Shown here in pieces: positions 25,570 to 34,232 of a stretch of DNA of 64,000 nucleotides (position 1 is its first letter; each line of letters begins with the position of its first letter). Source of the DNA: Pseudomonas sp. BN411 (GTDB lineage Bacteria; Pseudomonadota; Gammaproteobacteria; Pseudomonadales; Pseudomonadaceae); contig NZ_SSOM01000050.1 of NCBI RefSeq assembly GCF_029871235.1, positions 1 to 64,000 of the forward strand, read 5' to 3'. Under the pieces are notes generated by a model. The model was not told the DNA's origin, did no database searches, and saw nothing but the letters and a program-made list of their open reading frames with translations. Made by a program: the position numbers and the translations under genes.

Positions 25570-28113
25570 TCATTTTTGCGGGGTCAGCATCAGGCGCTTG
25601 GTGCCGTACACAGCATCGAGGTTCTGCGGCTGAAAGGGGAACTTCATGTAGCGCGCCTTCAGCCAGGCATCGATGCCGTCGGCGTAGTGCGGGCTGGCCG
25701 GGTTGCCGGACTGGCCGGAACTGTTCACGCCGATCATGGGCTCGGGCTGGCCGAAGTCGACGACGATACGCATCGCCGGGATCAGCCAGGTGTCGAAGCC
25801 CTGTCCCCAGTGGTAGGCCGAGACGTTGAGGGTGCTGTGGTCGCCGCCGGCCGGGTAGGGGCCGCGATCCAGGTAGCCCTTCAGGGCGTTGAGGCCGGTG
25901 CGCTGGCTGGCGCTCATGTGCGGCGCCAGCTGGGTGCTTTCGGTGACCCACTCGTAGGTGTGCAGCTTGCCCCATTGCCAGGCCTTGCGATCAGCACCCA
26001 TGCGGCCTTCGGCAAGGCTGATGGCGCTGGCCAGGCTGCGGGCGAGGATCGCCGGCTTGTCTTCCTTCTGCGGGGTGCGCACGTCGTCCCAGAACGGGCT
26101 GTCGACGCGGCCCAGCAGGTGGTCGGCCTGGGCGGAGTAGGAGAGGTCGGCGGTCTGCACCAGGGCGCGCCAGGCCGGACTGGTTTCCGGGCCCAGCTCG
26201 TCGAGGAAGATCTGCCGCGCGCTCTCGTGGAGGAAGGCCCCGTAGAAGGCAGCGTCCGCCGACGTCGGGCTGAGGCGGCCGTCGAAGGCCAGCAGGCGGT
26301 CGAGCCCTTCTTGCGCCTTGGCCCGTTCGGCAGGCGGCAGGGCGTTGATGGCCTGCTTGAGGGGCGCGGCCATGCCCGGGTCCTGCAGCATGGTCCTGAG
26401 CTTGGCCGGGAAGGGGCTGGTCTGGTCGTACTGCATGGTGATCATGCTCTGCCAGTCATGCTTACCGCTGCCGCCGGCCAGTTCCGCGATGCGCTCGGCG
26501 CGCTCCGGGTAGTACCAGGAGTTGGACAGCTGCACGCCGTAACCGCCCTGCACGGTGCGGTGGTTGGCGGTGCCGAGCCAGCCCTGGGCCGGGTCCTGGT
26601 CGTAGGGATGGAGCATCGGGTCGGCATAGCTGTCCCAGTCGTAGCGGCCGTCCCAGCCGGGGGATGGCAGCAGGCCGCGGCCTTCGCGGCGATTCGGGTA
26701 GCGGCCGGTGACCTGCCAGGCGATGTGCTGGGCGTCGGCGTAGAGGATGTTCAGGCCCATGGCGCGGATTTCGCGGGTGGCCTCGTGGGCCTGCTCCACC
26801 GACTGGGCGCGGGACAGGGCGAAGAAGGCCTCCAGCGACTGGTCAGCCTCGAACTGGCTGGTCTGCAGGGCGATGCCGTAGCCGCTCTTGATCTCCATCG
26901 GCTGCAGCGGATGTTTGCGCTGGCCCAGCACGGAGTTCAGCAGCGGTCCGTGGCGGGTTTCGTAGATCACCTCGCGCACCGGGCGCTCGCCCTTGATGAA
27001 GAAGGTTTCCATGCGCTCGCTGGCGGGCACCCACTTGCCATTGGCCTGGTAGTAAAGGCGGCTGCCTTCGCGCTTGATCTTCTCCAGGAAGAGGTCCTGG
27101 TTGTCGCCCATGACCATGGTCATGCCCCAGGCCAGTTTGCCGTTGTAGCCGGCGACAATTGCTGGAACACCGGCAATGGAGACACCGGCGGCCTGGAATT
27201 TCGGCGAGCGGATCTGCACGAAGTTCCACGCCGAGGGCATGGAGATCGGCAGGTGCGTGTCGTTGGCCAGGATGCTGCGGCCGGTACGGCTCTTCTGCGG
27301 GGCGATGGCCCAGTTGTTGGAGGCGGCGACGCCGAGCATGTCCAGCGCGGCGATCTGTCCAGCAGCATCGTTCAGTGCGGTCAGCCCCGGAATCTGGCCA
27401 CCGAGCTGGAGGCCCTTGAGCTTCTCGGCTTCCTCGAAGGGCAGTGGCTCATCCGGGTAGACGGGCGTGAGCCAGGCCAGCTTGTCGGCGCCGACCTTCT
27501 GCGCCAGCACCAGGGAGGCGATCTCCTCCTGCAGGTTCACCGCCAGGCCGAAGTTCAGCAGGGTGAACACCAGCACCGAGTCTTCAGGCTTCCAGTAGGC
27601 CGGTTTGTAGCCGGACTCGGCCAGGTCCATCGGCAGCTTGTCGCGGTAGCGATAGAGGTAGGCGTTGACGCCACGGGCGTAGACCGCGAAGAACTCCTTC
27701 AACCGTGGCGAGGCGTTCTTGTAGAGGATGTCGGCGCTCTTGCGCAGGTTTACCGCGCGCATGAAGCGGTCGATCTCCAGCACGCCGGGACCGGCCATTT
27801 CAGCGAGTCGGCCTTCGGCCATCAAACGCAGGCCGACCATCTGGCTGAGGCGGTCCGACGCGTGCACGTAGCCAAGGGTGAACAGGGCGTCGTGGAAGGT
27901 GGTGGTTTCGATCAGCGGCATGCCCAGCGGGTTGCGACGGATCGAGACGCTCTGTGCCAGCCCCTTGACCGGCTGGAAGCCGGAAGTGGGCGGCAGGCTG
28001 TCCGAGTAGCGGCTGTCCAGCCAGGATTGGCAGCCGCTGAGGCCGATCATGGCGCCAGCGGCGGCGGCAACGCAGAACCGGGGAAGGAAGCGCTTGAAGG
28101 CTGGCGAAGCCAT
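25570..28113 (-). CDS. quiP: Penicillin acylase-family acyl-homoserine lactone acylase QuiP
   Basis: An 847-residue Ntn-hydrolase precursor, the length I recall for P. aeruginosa QuiP, which hydrolyses the amide of long-chain N-acyl-homoserine lactones. The start [14 protein letters not shown] leads into a signal sequence with a lipobox-like LSGC (residues about 25-28), so it may be a lipoprotein or periplasmic. The alpha/beta cleavage site and nucleophile serine are in [13 protein letters not shown], where autocleavage precedes Ser of SNNW. The region [15 protein letters not shown] and [13 protein letters not shown] follow as in the family. ATG 28113 has AGGAG upstream. Quorum quenching is inferred from the family; the natural substrate may be another amide. 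Confidence 0.92.
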   Translation of the reverse strand: MASPAFKRFLPRFCVAAAAGAMIGLSGCQSWLDSRYSDSLPPTSGFQPVKGLAQSVSIRRNPLGMPLIETTTFHDALFTLGYVHASDRLSQMVGLRLMAEGRLAEMAGPGVLEIDRFMRAVNLRKSADILYKNASPRLKEFFAVYARGVNAYLYRYRDKLPMDLAESGYKPAYWKPEDSVLVFTLLNFGLAVNLQEEIASLVLAQKVGADKLAWLTPVYPDEPLPFEEAEKLKGLQLGGQIPGLTALNDAAGQIAALDMLGVAASNNWAIAPQKSRTGRSILANDTHLPISMPSAWNFVQIRSPKFQAAGVSIAGVPAIVAGYNGKLAWGMTMVMGDNQDLFLEKIKREGSRLYYQANGKWVPASERMETFFIKGERPVREVIYETRHGPLLNSVLGQRKHPLQPMEIKSGYGIALQTSQFEADQSLEAFFALSRAQSVEQAHEATREIRAMGLNILYADAQHIAWQVTGRYPNRREGRGLLPSPGWDGRYDWDSYADPMLHPYDQDPAQGWLGTANHRTVQGGYGVQLSNSWYYPERAERIAELAGGSGKHDWQSMITMQYDQTSPFPAKLRTMLQDPGMAAPLKQAINALPPAERAKAQEGLDRLLAFDGRLSPTSADAAFYGAFLHESARQIFLDELGPETSPAWRALVQTADLSYSAQADHLLGRVDSPFWDDVRTPQKEDKPAILARSLASAISLAEGRMGADRKAWQWGKLHTYEWVTESTQLAPHMSASQRTGLNALKGYLDRGPYPAGGDHSTLNVSAYHWGQGFDTWLIPAMRIVVDFGQPEPMIGVNSSGQSGNPASPHYADGIDAWLKARYMKFPFQPQNLDAVYGTKRLMLTPQK

Positions 28114-28196
28114 GGAACGGGCTCTCCTGAGAGGGGGCATCTGATCAAACGCGCTACGTTAGTGAGCCGCCCCGCGCCGTGCAAGCGCCGCCCGCC

Positions 28197-28847
28197 CTAC
28201 TTTTTCACGGCGGCCGGGTTGACCTGTTCCACCAGCGCGTAGGCCCGGACGGTAGCCGGGCGCGCCTGGATGACCTGGTACCAGCGCTTGAGGTTGGGGA
28301 AGTCGTCCAGGTTCTGTTCCTGCCAGGGGTGGCGGTCGATCCAGGGGTAGATGGCCATGTCGGCAATGCTGTATTCGCTGCCGGCCACATAGGTACGGTC
28401 GGCCAGGCGCTTGTCGAGCACGCCGTACAGGCGCGCGGTTTCCTTCACATAGCGCTGGATAGCGTAGGGCAGCTTTTCCGGGGCGAAGCGATTGAAGTGG
28501 TGGTTCTGTCCGGCCATCGGGCCCAGGCCGCCCATCTGCCAGAACAGCCACTGCAGGCAGTCCTGGCGACCGCGCAGGTCTTGCGGGATGAAGCGTCCGG
28601 TCTTCTCGGCGAGGTAGAGCAGGATGGCGCCGGACTCGAACAGGGACAGCGGCTCGCCACCGTCCGACGGCGCGTGGTCGACGATGGCCGGGATACGGTT
28701 GTTCGGCGAGATGTTCAAGAAGTGCGGCTGGAACTGTTCGTCCTTGCCGATGTTGATCGGGTGGATGCGGTAGGGCAGGCCAGCCTCTTCGAGGAACAGG
28801 GTGATCTTGTGGCCGTTGGGGGTGGTCCAGTAGTACAGGTCGATCAT
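28197..28847 (-). CDS. YfcG-type glutathione S-transferase / disulfide bond oxidoreductase
   Basis: A 216-residue cytosolic GST of the Nu/YfcG group. The N-terminal thioredoxin fold begins MIDLYYWTTPNGHKITLFLEE, where the Thr-Pro-Asn region supplies the glutathione contacts; the cis-proline is in NNRIPAIVD and LFESGAILLYLAE is the Glu-Ser glutathione-binding motif. The all-alpha C-terminal domain follows with EYSIADMAIYPW. YfcG of E. coli reduces disulfides with glutathione. It lies 83 bases upstream of quiP on the same strand (after stop of this gene), matching the P. aeruginosa order. Confidence 0.92.
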   Translation of the reverse strand: MIDLYYWTTPNGHKITLFLEEAGLPYRIHPINIGKDEQFQPHFLNISPNNRIPAIVDHAPSDGGEPLSLFESGAILLYLAEKTGRFIPQDLRGRQDCLQWLFWQMGGLGPMAGQNHHFNRFAPEKLPYAIQRYVKETARLYGVLDKRLADRTYVAGSEYSIADMAIYPWIDRHPWQEQNLDDFPNLKRWYQVIQARPATVRAYALVEQVNPAAVKK

Positions 28848-28882
28848 CGGGACGGCTCCAGTGGGCCTTTCGCTCGGCCCTG

Positions 28883-28912
28883 AAACGAACAGGCCCGCAC
28901 TAGGCGGGCCTG
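28883..28912 (-). terminator. Terminator-like hairpin after the SEC-C gene
   Basis: CAGGCCCGC/GCGGGCCTG nine-base stem; on the minus strand the following bases are TTCGTTT. It lies 16 bases after the stop at 28929. Confidence 0.55.
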
Positions 28913-28928
28913 GAGGAGTGCGGGGGCG

Positions 28929-29126
28929 TCAGGCGCCGTGGCACTTCTTGAACTTCTTCTGGCTGCCGCAAGGGCAGGGATCGTTGCGGCCCACTTCTTT
29001 CAGCGGGTTGCGCACCGGCTCCTGGTGGCCGTGGTTGCAGTGCGGGCCATGCACGTGGTGGTGATCGTGGCCATGGTCATGATCGTGGTTGCAGTTCGGA
29101 CCATGGACGTGGGGTTCTTGACTCAT
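28929..29126 (-). CDS. Small His-rich SEC-C motif protein
   Basis: A 65-residue protein. Residues 1-37 are packed with histidine and a few cysteines in two related blocks ([18 protein letters not shown] and [12 protein letters not shown]). Residues 46-65 form a SEC-C zinc-binding motif, [20 protein letters not shown], of the kind found at the end of SecA. About a third of the residues can bind metal, so a zinc, nickel or copper buffer or chaperone role is reasonable, but no function is established. It is downstream of a LEA-2 lipoprotein gene (seven-base gap, same strand), so the two are probably co-transcribed. The SEC-C end is closely similar to that of YchJ at 30361. Confidence 0.85.
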   Translation of the reverse strand: MSQEPHVHGPNCNHDHDHGHDHHHVHGPHCNHGHQEPVRNPLKEVGRNDPCPCGSQKKFKKCHGA

Positions 29127-29133
29127 GAAGGTT

Positions 29134-29634
29134 CTACTCCGGGATGTAACTGCCGGGGATTATCTCGCCATTGCGAGTGAGGTGCACGCTCTTGCCGAAC
29201 ATCAGCCCGGTCTTCACCTCGCCCTGCAGGCGGTACTTGATGGGTTCGTCGGGCTTTTCCAGGAGCTTCACGATGTACTTCATGTGCCGCCACAGGTTGG
29301 TGCGCACGGGTACTTCGAAGGTCTGGCTGCCGTGGGCCGGCACGGTAAACCAGGTGCTGGATTCGCCGGAAGCGAGCTTCACGTCATTGAGATGAACGGT
29401 ATAGGCGAGCCCGCGCACCGGCAGGCTGACGTCGTTGGGGTTGTCGATGCGAAAGCGCAGCACGAACTGCTGTTCCAGCAGTTTGGCGCGGACTACATCG
29501 ACCTTGAGCAGGCGAACGTCGGGATCCTGGAAGCTGTCGCTGATCCAGGTGGAGCATCCGCTGAGGCCCGAAAAGGGTAGGGCGAAGAAAAACAGTAGGC
29601 TGAGAATTCTTATCGTTTGCGCCTGGGAAAACAT
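29134..29634 (-). CDS. LEA type 2 (WHy domain) lipoprotein
   Basis: A 166-residue predicted lipoprotein. The signal peptide ends with the lipobox LSGC (Cys27), and the next residue is Ser, which favours the outer membrane. Residues about 40-150 form a WHy/LEA-2 beta-sandwich ([40 protein letters not shown]). Bacterial WHy proteins can protect other proteins under desiccation or cold; that role here is inference. It is the first gene of a pair with the His-rich SEC-C protein. Confidence 0.87.
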   Translation of the reverse strand: MFSQAQTIRILSLLFFFALPFSGLSGCSTWISDSFQDPDVRLLKVDVVRAKLLEQQFVLRFRIDNPNDVSLPVRGLAYTVHLNDVKLASGESSTWFTVPAHGSQTFEVPVRTNLWRHMKYIVKLLEKPDEPIKYRLQGEVKTGLMFGKSVHLTRNGEIIPGSYIPE

Positions 29635-29748
29635 TGCAATACTCCAAGTGACGCTTCAGTGTAACAAGCAACTGCTCGGCCGCAACCTGTTGTGGGCCGA
29701 AAAAAAGCTGCGCCATACTGCAGGGCAATTCGGTCAGGAGTGTTACCA

Positions 29749-30318
29749 ATGGGTCGTTACGAGATCGCCTTTTCCGGAAAGCTGGTACCCGGGGCGCGAC
29801 CGGAACTGGTGCAGGCCAACCTGGCCAAATTGTTCCAGGCCGACGCCCAGCGTATTGCCACGCTGTTTTCGGGGCGTCGCGTGATTCTCAAGAACAACCT
29901 GGATGAAGCCGCCGCGGAAAAATACCGCTCGACCCTGGAGCGCGCGGGTGCGCTGGTCGAGGTGCTGTCCATGGAACCGGAAATAGAAGAAGTGGAGCTG
30001 GCACCGCCACCGGAGCCTGAACCCCAGGCTCATCCCGCGGCAGCGCCTGTACCGGCGCAGGTCGAGGCACCGGGCCGCTTGAAGGTGGCTCCGCGCGATG
30101 AGTACATGGCCGCGTTCGTTGGCGTGGACGCTCCGGACTTCGGCATCGCCCCCGTCGGCGCCGATCTGCAGGACGCCAAACCGGAGGCGGCGACACCGCG
30201 CTTCGATTTCTCCGGAATGAGCCTGGCGCCTGTGGGTAGCGATATGGGGCAGCAGAAGTCCGCCCCGTCCGGGCCGCCGCCGGACACATCCCACCTGCGT
30301 CTGGAAGAGCGCAAATAG
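29749..30318 (+). CDS. Uncharacterised protein with N-terminal alpha/beta domain and Pro-rich linker
   Basis: A 189-residue soluble protein. Residues 1-72 form a compact domain (MGRYEIAFSGKLVPGA through LERAGALVEV). It contains LFSGRRVILKNNLDEAAAEK, a pattern I recognise from the N-terminus of several pseudomonad membrane and regulatory proteins of unknown function. Residues about 80-115 are Pro/Glu/Ala-rich, and the remainder has two similar segments (DFGIAPVGADLQD and FSGMSLAPVGSDM), a possible short repeat. ATG 29749 has AGGAG eight bases upstream. No signal peptide. I cannot assign a function. Confidence 0.8.
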   Translation: MGRYEIAFSGKLVPGARPELVQANLAKLFQADAQRIATLFSGRRVILKNNLDEAAAEKYRSTLERAGALVEVLSMEPEIEEVELAPPPEPEPQAHPAAAPVPAQVEAPGRLKVAPRDEYMAAFVGVDAPDFGIAPVGADLQDAKPEAATPRFDFSGMSLAPVGSDMGQQKSAPSGPPPDTSHLRLEERK

Positions 30319-30323
30319 ATAGC

Positions 30324-30350
30324 AAGAGGCCCGCGATCTGCGGGCCTCTT
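30324..30350. terminator. Rho-independent terminator between converging genes
   Basis: AAGAGGCCCGC-GATCT-GCGGGCCTCTT followed by TGT, directly after the stop at 30318. It may also serve ychJ from the other side. Confidence 0.8.
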
Positions 30351-30360
30351 TGTCATCGCT

Positions 30361-30831
30361 TCAGAAATAACTCGAACAACATTTCTTGAACTTCTGCCCG
30401 CTGCCGCAGGGGCAGGGGTCGTTGCGTCCCGCCTTCACCGGCACCGTGGGGTCGAGGAAATACCATCGGCCATCCGCCTGGACGAAGGCCGAGCGTTCAC
30501 GATGGCTGTGTTCGCCGCCCTGGTCGTGCCAGCGAGCGGTAAAGGTGACGAAGGCATGCTCGGGCTGGCCGCCCAGCAGCTCATGGCCTTCCACTTCCAG
30601 GCCGAGCCAGGTGCTGCCAAGGCTCCAGGCGCGGATGGATTCGACATCCAGTCCGGCGCGCTGGGCGGGCAGGGTGGTTTCCACCAGGTAATCCACCAGG
30701 CCGAGGACGTACGCGCTGTAGCGCGAACGCATCAGTGCCTCGGCACTGGCGGCGGGGTGGCCCGCGTGATGGCGGCCGCAGCAGACTTCGAGGAGATTGC
30801 CGCTACCGCAGGGACAGATCGCAGTGCTCAT
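30361..30831 (-). CDS. YchJ family protein with two SEC-C motifs
   Basis: A 156-residue UPF0225/YchJ protein. An N-terminal SEC-C motif ([15 protein letters not shown]) and a C-terminal one ([18 protein letters not shown]) flank an NTF2-like middle domain ([40 protein letters not shown]). It is predicted to bind zinc; its role is unknown. It is separated by three bases from the DUF6231 gene upstream, so the two form an operon. Confidence 0.92.
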   Translation of the reverse strand: MSTAICPCGSGNLLEVCCGRHHAGHPAASAEALMRSRYSAYVLGLVDYLVETTLPAQRAGLDVESIRAWSLGSTWLGLEVEGHELLGGQPEHAFVTFTARWHDQGGEHSHRERSAFVQADGRWYFLDPTVPVKAGRNDPCPCGSGQKFKKCCSSYF

Positions 30832-30834
30832 GGC

Positions 30835-31332
30835 TTACCACCAGTACTTGCCGAAGTTTTCCGGGTTGGCCCAGAACTTGGCGTTCAGCCAGTCAGGGAC
30901 CTGCTTGTACTCGCGCAGGTCGTAGGTGAACAGGGTCAGGGTCTGCTGGTCGCGGCGGAAACGCTCACTGGCCTGCATCGCCAGGGAGAAGAAGTCGGTG
31001 TCCTTCCAGCCACAGGCATTGAGGTCTGCCAACACCGCCACGCGGCTGGCGTTGAGGTTGCGGATGCCGCCCAGCAGCTGCAAGCCGTCGCGCTTGGGCA
31101 GGTGCTCCAGGCAGTCAGCCAGCAGCGCGAGGTCGAAGCGGCGACCTGCCTGCTCCGCCGGCAGCGGGCCGGCGGGAACCTGCACCACCTGGCTTTCCGG
31201 GTGAGCGGCGGCGAAGGCTTCGAGCGCCGGAAGCGGGCTGTCGCCGACCAGCAGCAGGCTTTGCGGAGCGTAGCGTTCGAGCAGGGCCGCAAGGGCTTGC
31301 TGCGGTGTGCGGGAGGAGAAGCTATCAGTCAT
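30835..31332 (-). CDS. DUF6231-like protein, methyltransferase-fold resemblance
   Basis: A 165-residue soluble protein conserved in pseudomonads. The middle reads FDLALLADCLEHLPKRDGLQ, resembling motifs II-III of SAM-dependent methyltransferases, and SLLLVGDSPLPALEAF would be a degenerate nucleotide-binding loop lacking the GxGxG glycines. Catalysis is therefore doubtful. It is co-transcribed with ychJ. No function known. Confidence 0.75.
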   Translation of the reverse strand: MTDSFSSRTPQQALAALLERYAPQSLLLVGDSPLPALEAFAAAHPESQVVQVPAGPLPAEQAGRRFDLALLADCLEHLPKRDGLQLLGGIRNLNASRVAVLADLNACGWKDTDFFSLAMQASERFRRDQQTLTLFTYDLREYKQVPDWLNAKFWANPENFGKYWW

Positions 31333-31462
31333 CGAAAATCCTCGAACAAGTAGGGCAAGACTAGCCCGAAGGCGACTCGTGGCCTAGTGCTGGCGGTTTC
31401 CGGGGCTGGCGTCTTTACTCCCTAAGTGTCGGTATGGGCCGATTCTAAGAGGAGACTTGCTT

Positions 31463-32158
31463 ATGAGCATTACACGGACAGCGTTACCCCTTGTACTAGT
31501 GACCAGCCTGCTAACCGGTTGCGCCGGCCTGCAGAAGACCGACTGGCCCAAGTGTGCGGCAGTAGGGGGTGTGGTAGGTGCGGGACTGGGTGCGATCGAA
31601 AGCAGCACCTATGCAGGCTGGGGCGCCCTGATCGGCGCCGGCACAGCGGCAGCCTATTGCTGGGTTCACGGCGATGGCGATGAGGATGGCGATGGCGTAT
31701 TTGATAGCCGCGACAAGTGCCCTGGCACTCCGCGCGGTACCCAGGTGGACGCCGATGGTTGCCCGCTCAAGGCAGAAGAGCCGGTGGCTGAAGAGGTGGT
31801 CGTCGTCGAGCACGAAACCATTGTTGTCCGCGATCTGCTGTTCGCATTCGACTCCGCGAAACTCGACCCGGCTGACGAAGCCAAGCTCGATGGCGTCGCT
31901 AGTCGACTGAAGAACGAAGCTCCGAATGCCAAGCTGACGATCACCGGTCACACCGACAGTGTCGGCGGCGATGCCTACAACCAGAAACTTTCGGAGCGCC
32001 GTGCCCAATCGGTGGCCGATTACCTGGTACGCAGTGGCATCCCGGCCTCCAGTATCGTTGGTGTCAGCGGTGCGGGTGAAAGCCAGCCGGTAGCCGACAA
32101 CGCCACCAAGGACGGCCGCGCCATGAACCGTCGCGTGGAAATCCAGATCGACCGCTAA
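31463..32158 (+). CDS. OmpA-family lipoprotein, first of a tandem pair
   Basis: A 231-residue outer membrane lipoprotein. The lipobox is LLTGC, followed by a glycine-zipper segment (GGVVGAGLGAIESSTYAGWG). A thrombospondin-type-3-like acidic motif (GDGDEDGDGVFDSRDKCPGT), likely to bind calcium, comes next. The C-terminal OmpA peptidoglycan-binding domain begins at LLFAFDSAKLDPADEAKL; its diaminopimelate-binding region is TGHTDSVGGDAYNQKLSERR and NRRVEIQIDR. ATG 31463 follows AGAGGAGA; a TTG two codons earlier is possible. It resembles P. aeruginosa PA1041 by position and is paralogous to the next gene. Confidence 0.92.
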   Translation: MSITRTALPLVLVTSLLTGCAGLQKTDWPKCAAVGGVVGAGLGAIESSTYAGWGALIGAGTAAAYCWVHGDGDEDGDGVFDSRDKCPGTPRGTQVDADGCPLKAEEPVAEEVVVVEHETIVVRDLLFAFDSAKLDPADEAKLDGVASRLKNEAPNAKLTITGHTDSVGGDAYNQKLSERRAQSVADYLVRSGIPASSIVGVSGAGESQPVADNATKDGRAMNRRVEIQIDR

Positions 32159-32169
32159 ACCCCGGAATA

Positions 32170-32198
32170 CCTGCGGCGCGCGCCTTGTGCGCCGCAGG
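32170..32198 (+). other. Hairpin after the first OmpA lipoprotein gene
   Basis: Ten-base perfect stem CCTGCGGCGC/GCGCCGCAGG with a nine-base loop, no U-tract. It may be a partial terminator or an RNA end stabiliser between the tandem paralogues. Confidence 0.5.
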
Positions 32199-32211
32199 AG
32201 CCGGGTCTTTA

Positions 32212-32246
32212 CTCCTGTGGTACCGGCCTGGCCGGTGGCACAGGAG
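32212..32246 (+). promoter_or_regulatory. Hairpin burying the ribosome site of the second OmpA gene
   Basis: CTCCTGTG (32212-32219) pairs with CACAGGAG (32239-32246), with an inner ACCGGC/GCCGGT stem. The AGGAG ribosome site is fully paired, seven bases before ATG 32254. This would repress translation until opened, for example by heat, an RNA or a protein. Confidence 0.55.
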
Positions 32247-32253
32247 AATCATC

Positions 32254-32982
32254 ATGGGCAACCAACTCCCCCGGGTTGCGATTTCACTTCTTCTGGTCAG
32301 CAGTTTCCTCTCTGGTTGCGCGTCCACGTCCAGCAATGGCAGTGCGCCGCTGAATCAGGGGAATTGGCCAATCTGCAGTCTGATCGGCGGCCTGGCAGGC
32401 GGTGGTCTGGGCTCTATCGAGAGCTCTGCCTGGGCAGCCGGCGGCGCCGCGGCCGGCGCCATTATCGGCGGCCTGATCTGTTACGCGCAGGACGGCGATG
32501 CCGATGGCGATGGCGTTTTCGATCGCCGGGATGACTGTCCCAATACCCCAGCCGGCGCGACCGTCGATAGCCGAGGTTGTCCGCAGCGAACTTATCCCCA
32601 GGCCACAACCGAGGCCCCACCGCCGCCCCAGGATGAGGTGATCGTCCTGAGCGACATGGGCAACGTGCTGTTCGCCTTCGATTCCGCCAAGCTGACATCC
32701 ACTGCCAAGGAACAGTTGGTCGCCGTCGCCAACCGCCTTACTGGCGCCAACCTGGTGGGCGCCAAGGTGATCGGCTACACCGACAGCGTGGGCTCCGATC
32801 AGTACAACCAGGGGCTCTCCGAGCGCCGGGCCAGGTCCGTGGCGGACTTCCTGGCGAGCCAGGGTGTACCGGCCGACAAGCTGACCGCAGAAGGCCAGGG
32901 CGAAAGCCAGCCGGTGGCGGACAACGAGACGGATGCAGGGCGCGCGCAGAATCGCCGGGTGGAAATCCAGGTCGATCGCTGA
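32254..32982 (+). CDS. OmpA-family lipoprotein, second of a tandem pair
   Basis: A 242-residue paralogue of the preceding gene with the same plan: lipobox LSGC (mature Cys-Ala-Ser), glycine-zipper (GGLAGGGLGSIESSAWAAGG), acidic repeat (DGDADGDGVFDRRDDCPNTP), Pro-rich linker (EAPPPPQDEV) and OmpA domain (VLFAFDSAKLTSTAKEQL, IGYTDSVGSDQYNQGLSERR). ATG 32254 is preceded by AGGAG, which lies inside a stable hairpin. The pair arose by tandem duplication; the stem-loop before this copy suggests it is translated under different conditions from the first. Confidence 0.92.
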   Translation: MGNQLPRVAISLLLVSSFLSGCASTSSNGSAPLNQGNWPICSLIGGLAGGGLGSIESSAWAAGGAAAGAIIGGLICYAQDGDADGDGVFDRRDDCPNTPAGATVDSRGCPQRTYPQATTEAPPPPQDEVIVLSDMGNVLFAFDSAKLTSTAKEQLVAVANRLTGANLVGAKVIGYTDSVGSDQYNQGLSERRARSVADFLASQGVPADKLTAEGQGESQPVADNETDAGRAQNRRVEIQVDR

Positions 32983-33157
32983 AGGAACTTGCTGCTCTGT
33001 ATCAATGACATTTCGCAGTTCGATTCTTTTCCCGGCGACGCACTGGTGCGTCGCCGGGCTTCGGCGTATGTTCCGCAAAACTCGAAAAAAGCCTGTTCGG
33101 CGAGCAGTACCACCGAACGACGGCAGACCTGGCTGAAAACTTTGGGGGAGGGGAGGA

Positions 33158-33436
33158 ATGCGTTTATTCATGGGGCTGGGCAAAGTCGTCGCCCTGCTGT
33201 TCTGGCTGGTGGTGGTCGTCAACCTCGTTTCACCGTTCGCCAAACCATTCGACATGCTGCTCAATGGCGCCGGGATCCTTCTTATCCTGGTCCACCTGTT
33301 CGAAATCATGCTGTTCAATTCGCTGCTGCGTGGCCGTGCCAACCCCTGGCTGGATCGCCTGCAGCTGCTCCTGTTCGGAATCTTCCACCTGCTCGGAATC
33401 CCACGTCACGGCGCCAAGGAGAGCGGCCATGCGTAA
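33158..33436 (+). CDS. DUF1145 membrane protein
   Basis: A 92-residue inner membrane protein with two to three hydrophobic helices (KVVALLFWLVVVVNLVSPFA, LNGAGILLILVHLFEIMLF), matching the DUF1145/YhhL family of unknown role. GGAGGGGAGG precedes the ATG closely. It overlaps the next gene by eight bases, so the two are co-translated. Confidence 0.87.
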   Translation: MRLFMGLGKVVALLFWLVVVVNLVSPFAKPFDMLLNGAGILLILVHLFEIMLFNSLLRGRANPWLDRLQLLLFGIFHLLGIPRHGAKESGHA

Positions 33437-34190
33437 GCTCTGCCTGTTGCTCGCACTGTTCACTCCCGTTGTCCTGGCCCAGGGTCAGGTAACGGTGGAA
33501 GCCCACAACTTCCTCAAGCTGCCGTCGAGAGCCGGGAGCCTGAATCTCGACCGGGTCGACGTGGCTGACTACGCCACGCTACTGATCCCGGCGGGGGTTA
33601 CCGAATTGCGCATCGGCGAACTGCACATGGGGCGCGAGGCGCGTCTGGGTATCGCGCCGGCCGAGCAGACATTTCGCCTGGAGGTGCAGCGCGGCGAGAT
33701 AGGCACCGGTAGCCATATCACGGCTTCGGGTGCTGCCGGCAGCATGAGCAAGCCGGCCAGTTCCGGGCGCAACCTCGACCTGCGATTCGTGAACGTCCAG
33801 GTGAGCGAAATGACCCTCGACGTGCGCGGCGGCATCGGCGCTCCCGGACATTTCGGGCTGGCCGGCGCCGACGGCGACGCGGCAGGTTGCCTCTGGGGTG
33901 ATGCCAGCCGTGGCTGGGATGGCCAGCCTGGCGGAGATGGCCAGACCGGTGGTGCCGGTGGGCAGGTGCGCCTTGAGGTGCCTGCATCCTTCCCGGTGGA
34001 ACTGGTCCGTGTGCGCCTGGATGGCGGGGCTGGTGGTGCGCCGGGTGAAGGTGGGGCCGGCGGTCATGGCGGCGTTGGCAAGGGCTGCTTGCTCTACAAG
34101 GCTGATGGCGCCAAGAGTGGTCGTGCTGGGCAACCCGGTCGTGCCGGTGCTGCCGGCAGTGCCGGCAGCCTCAAGGTCGTGCGTTTCTGA
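33429..34190 (+). CDS. Secreted collagen-like glycine-rich protein
   Basis: A 253-residue protein with a signal peptide (MRKLCLLLALFTPVVLAQG). An N-terminal domain follows, then two Gly-rich stretches with imperfect collagen-like G-x-y spacing: residues about 140-180 (GAPGHFGLAGADGDAAG, GWDGQPGGDGQTGGAGG) and 198-248 (GGAGGAPGEGGAGGHGG, GRAGQPGRAGAAGSAG). Each stretch includes one cysteine (GCLWGD and GCLLYK), suggesting a disulfide. ATG 33429 overlaps the DUF1145 gene. No enzymatic motif. An extracellular or periplasmic structural role is inferred. Confidence 0.8.
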   Translation: MRKLCLLLALFTPVVLAQGQVTVEAHNFLKLPSRAGSLNLDRVDVADYATLLIPAGVTELRIGELHMGREARLGIAPAEQTFRLEVQRGEIGTGSHITASGAAGSMSKPASSGRNLDLRFVNVQVSEMTLDVRGGIGAPGHFGLAGADGDAAGCLWGDASRGWDGQPGGDGQTGGAGGQVRLEVPASFPVELVRVRLDGGAGGAPGEGGAGGHGGVGKGCLLYKADGAKSGRAGQPGRAGAAGSAGSLKVVRF

Positions 34191-34232
34191 ATGTGGGACG
34201 GCGCACAGGGACGTGCGCCTGCAAGGCTGTAA

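Noticed and set aside
25504-28242. Open frame of about 912 codons opposite quiP
   Set aside because: Mirror of quiP third-position GC bias; no domain, no start signal.
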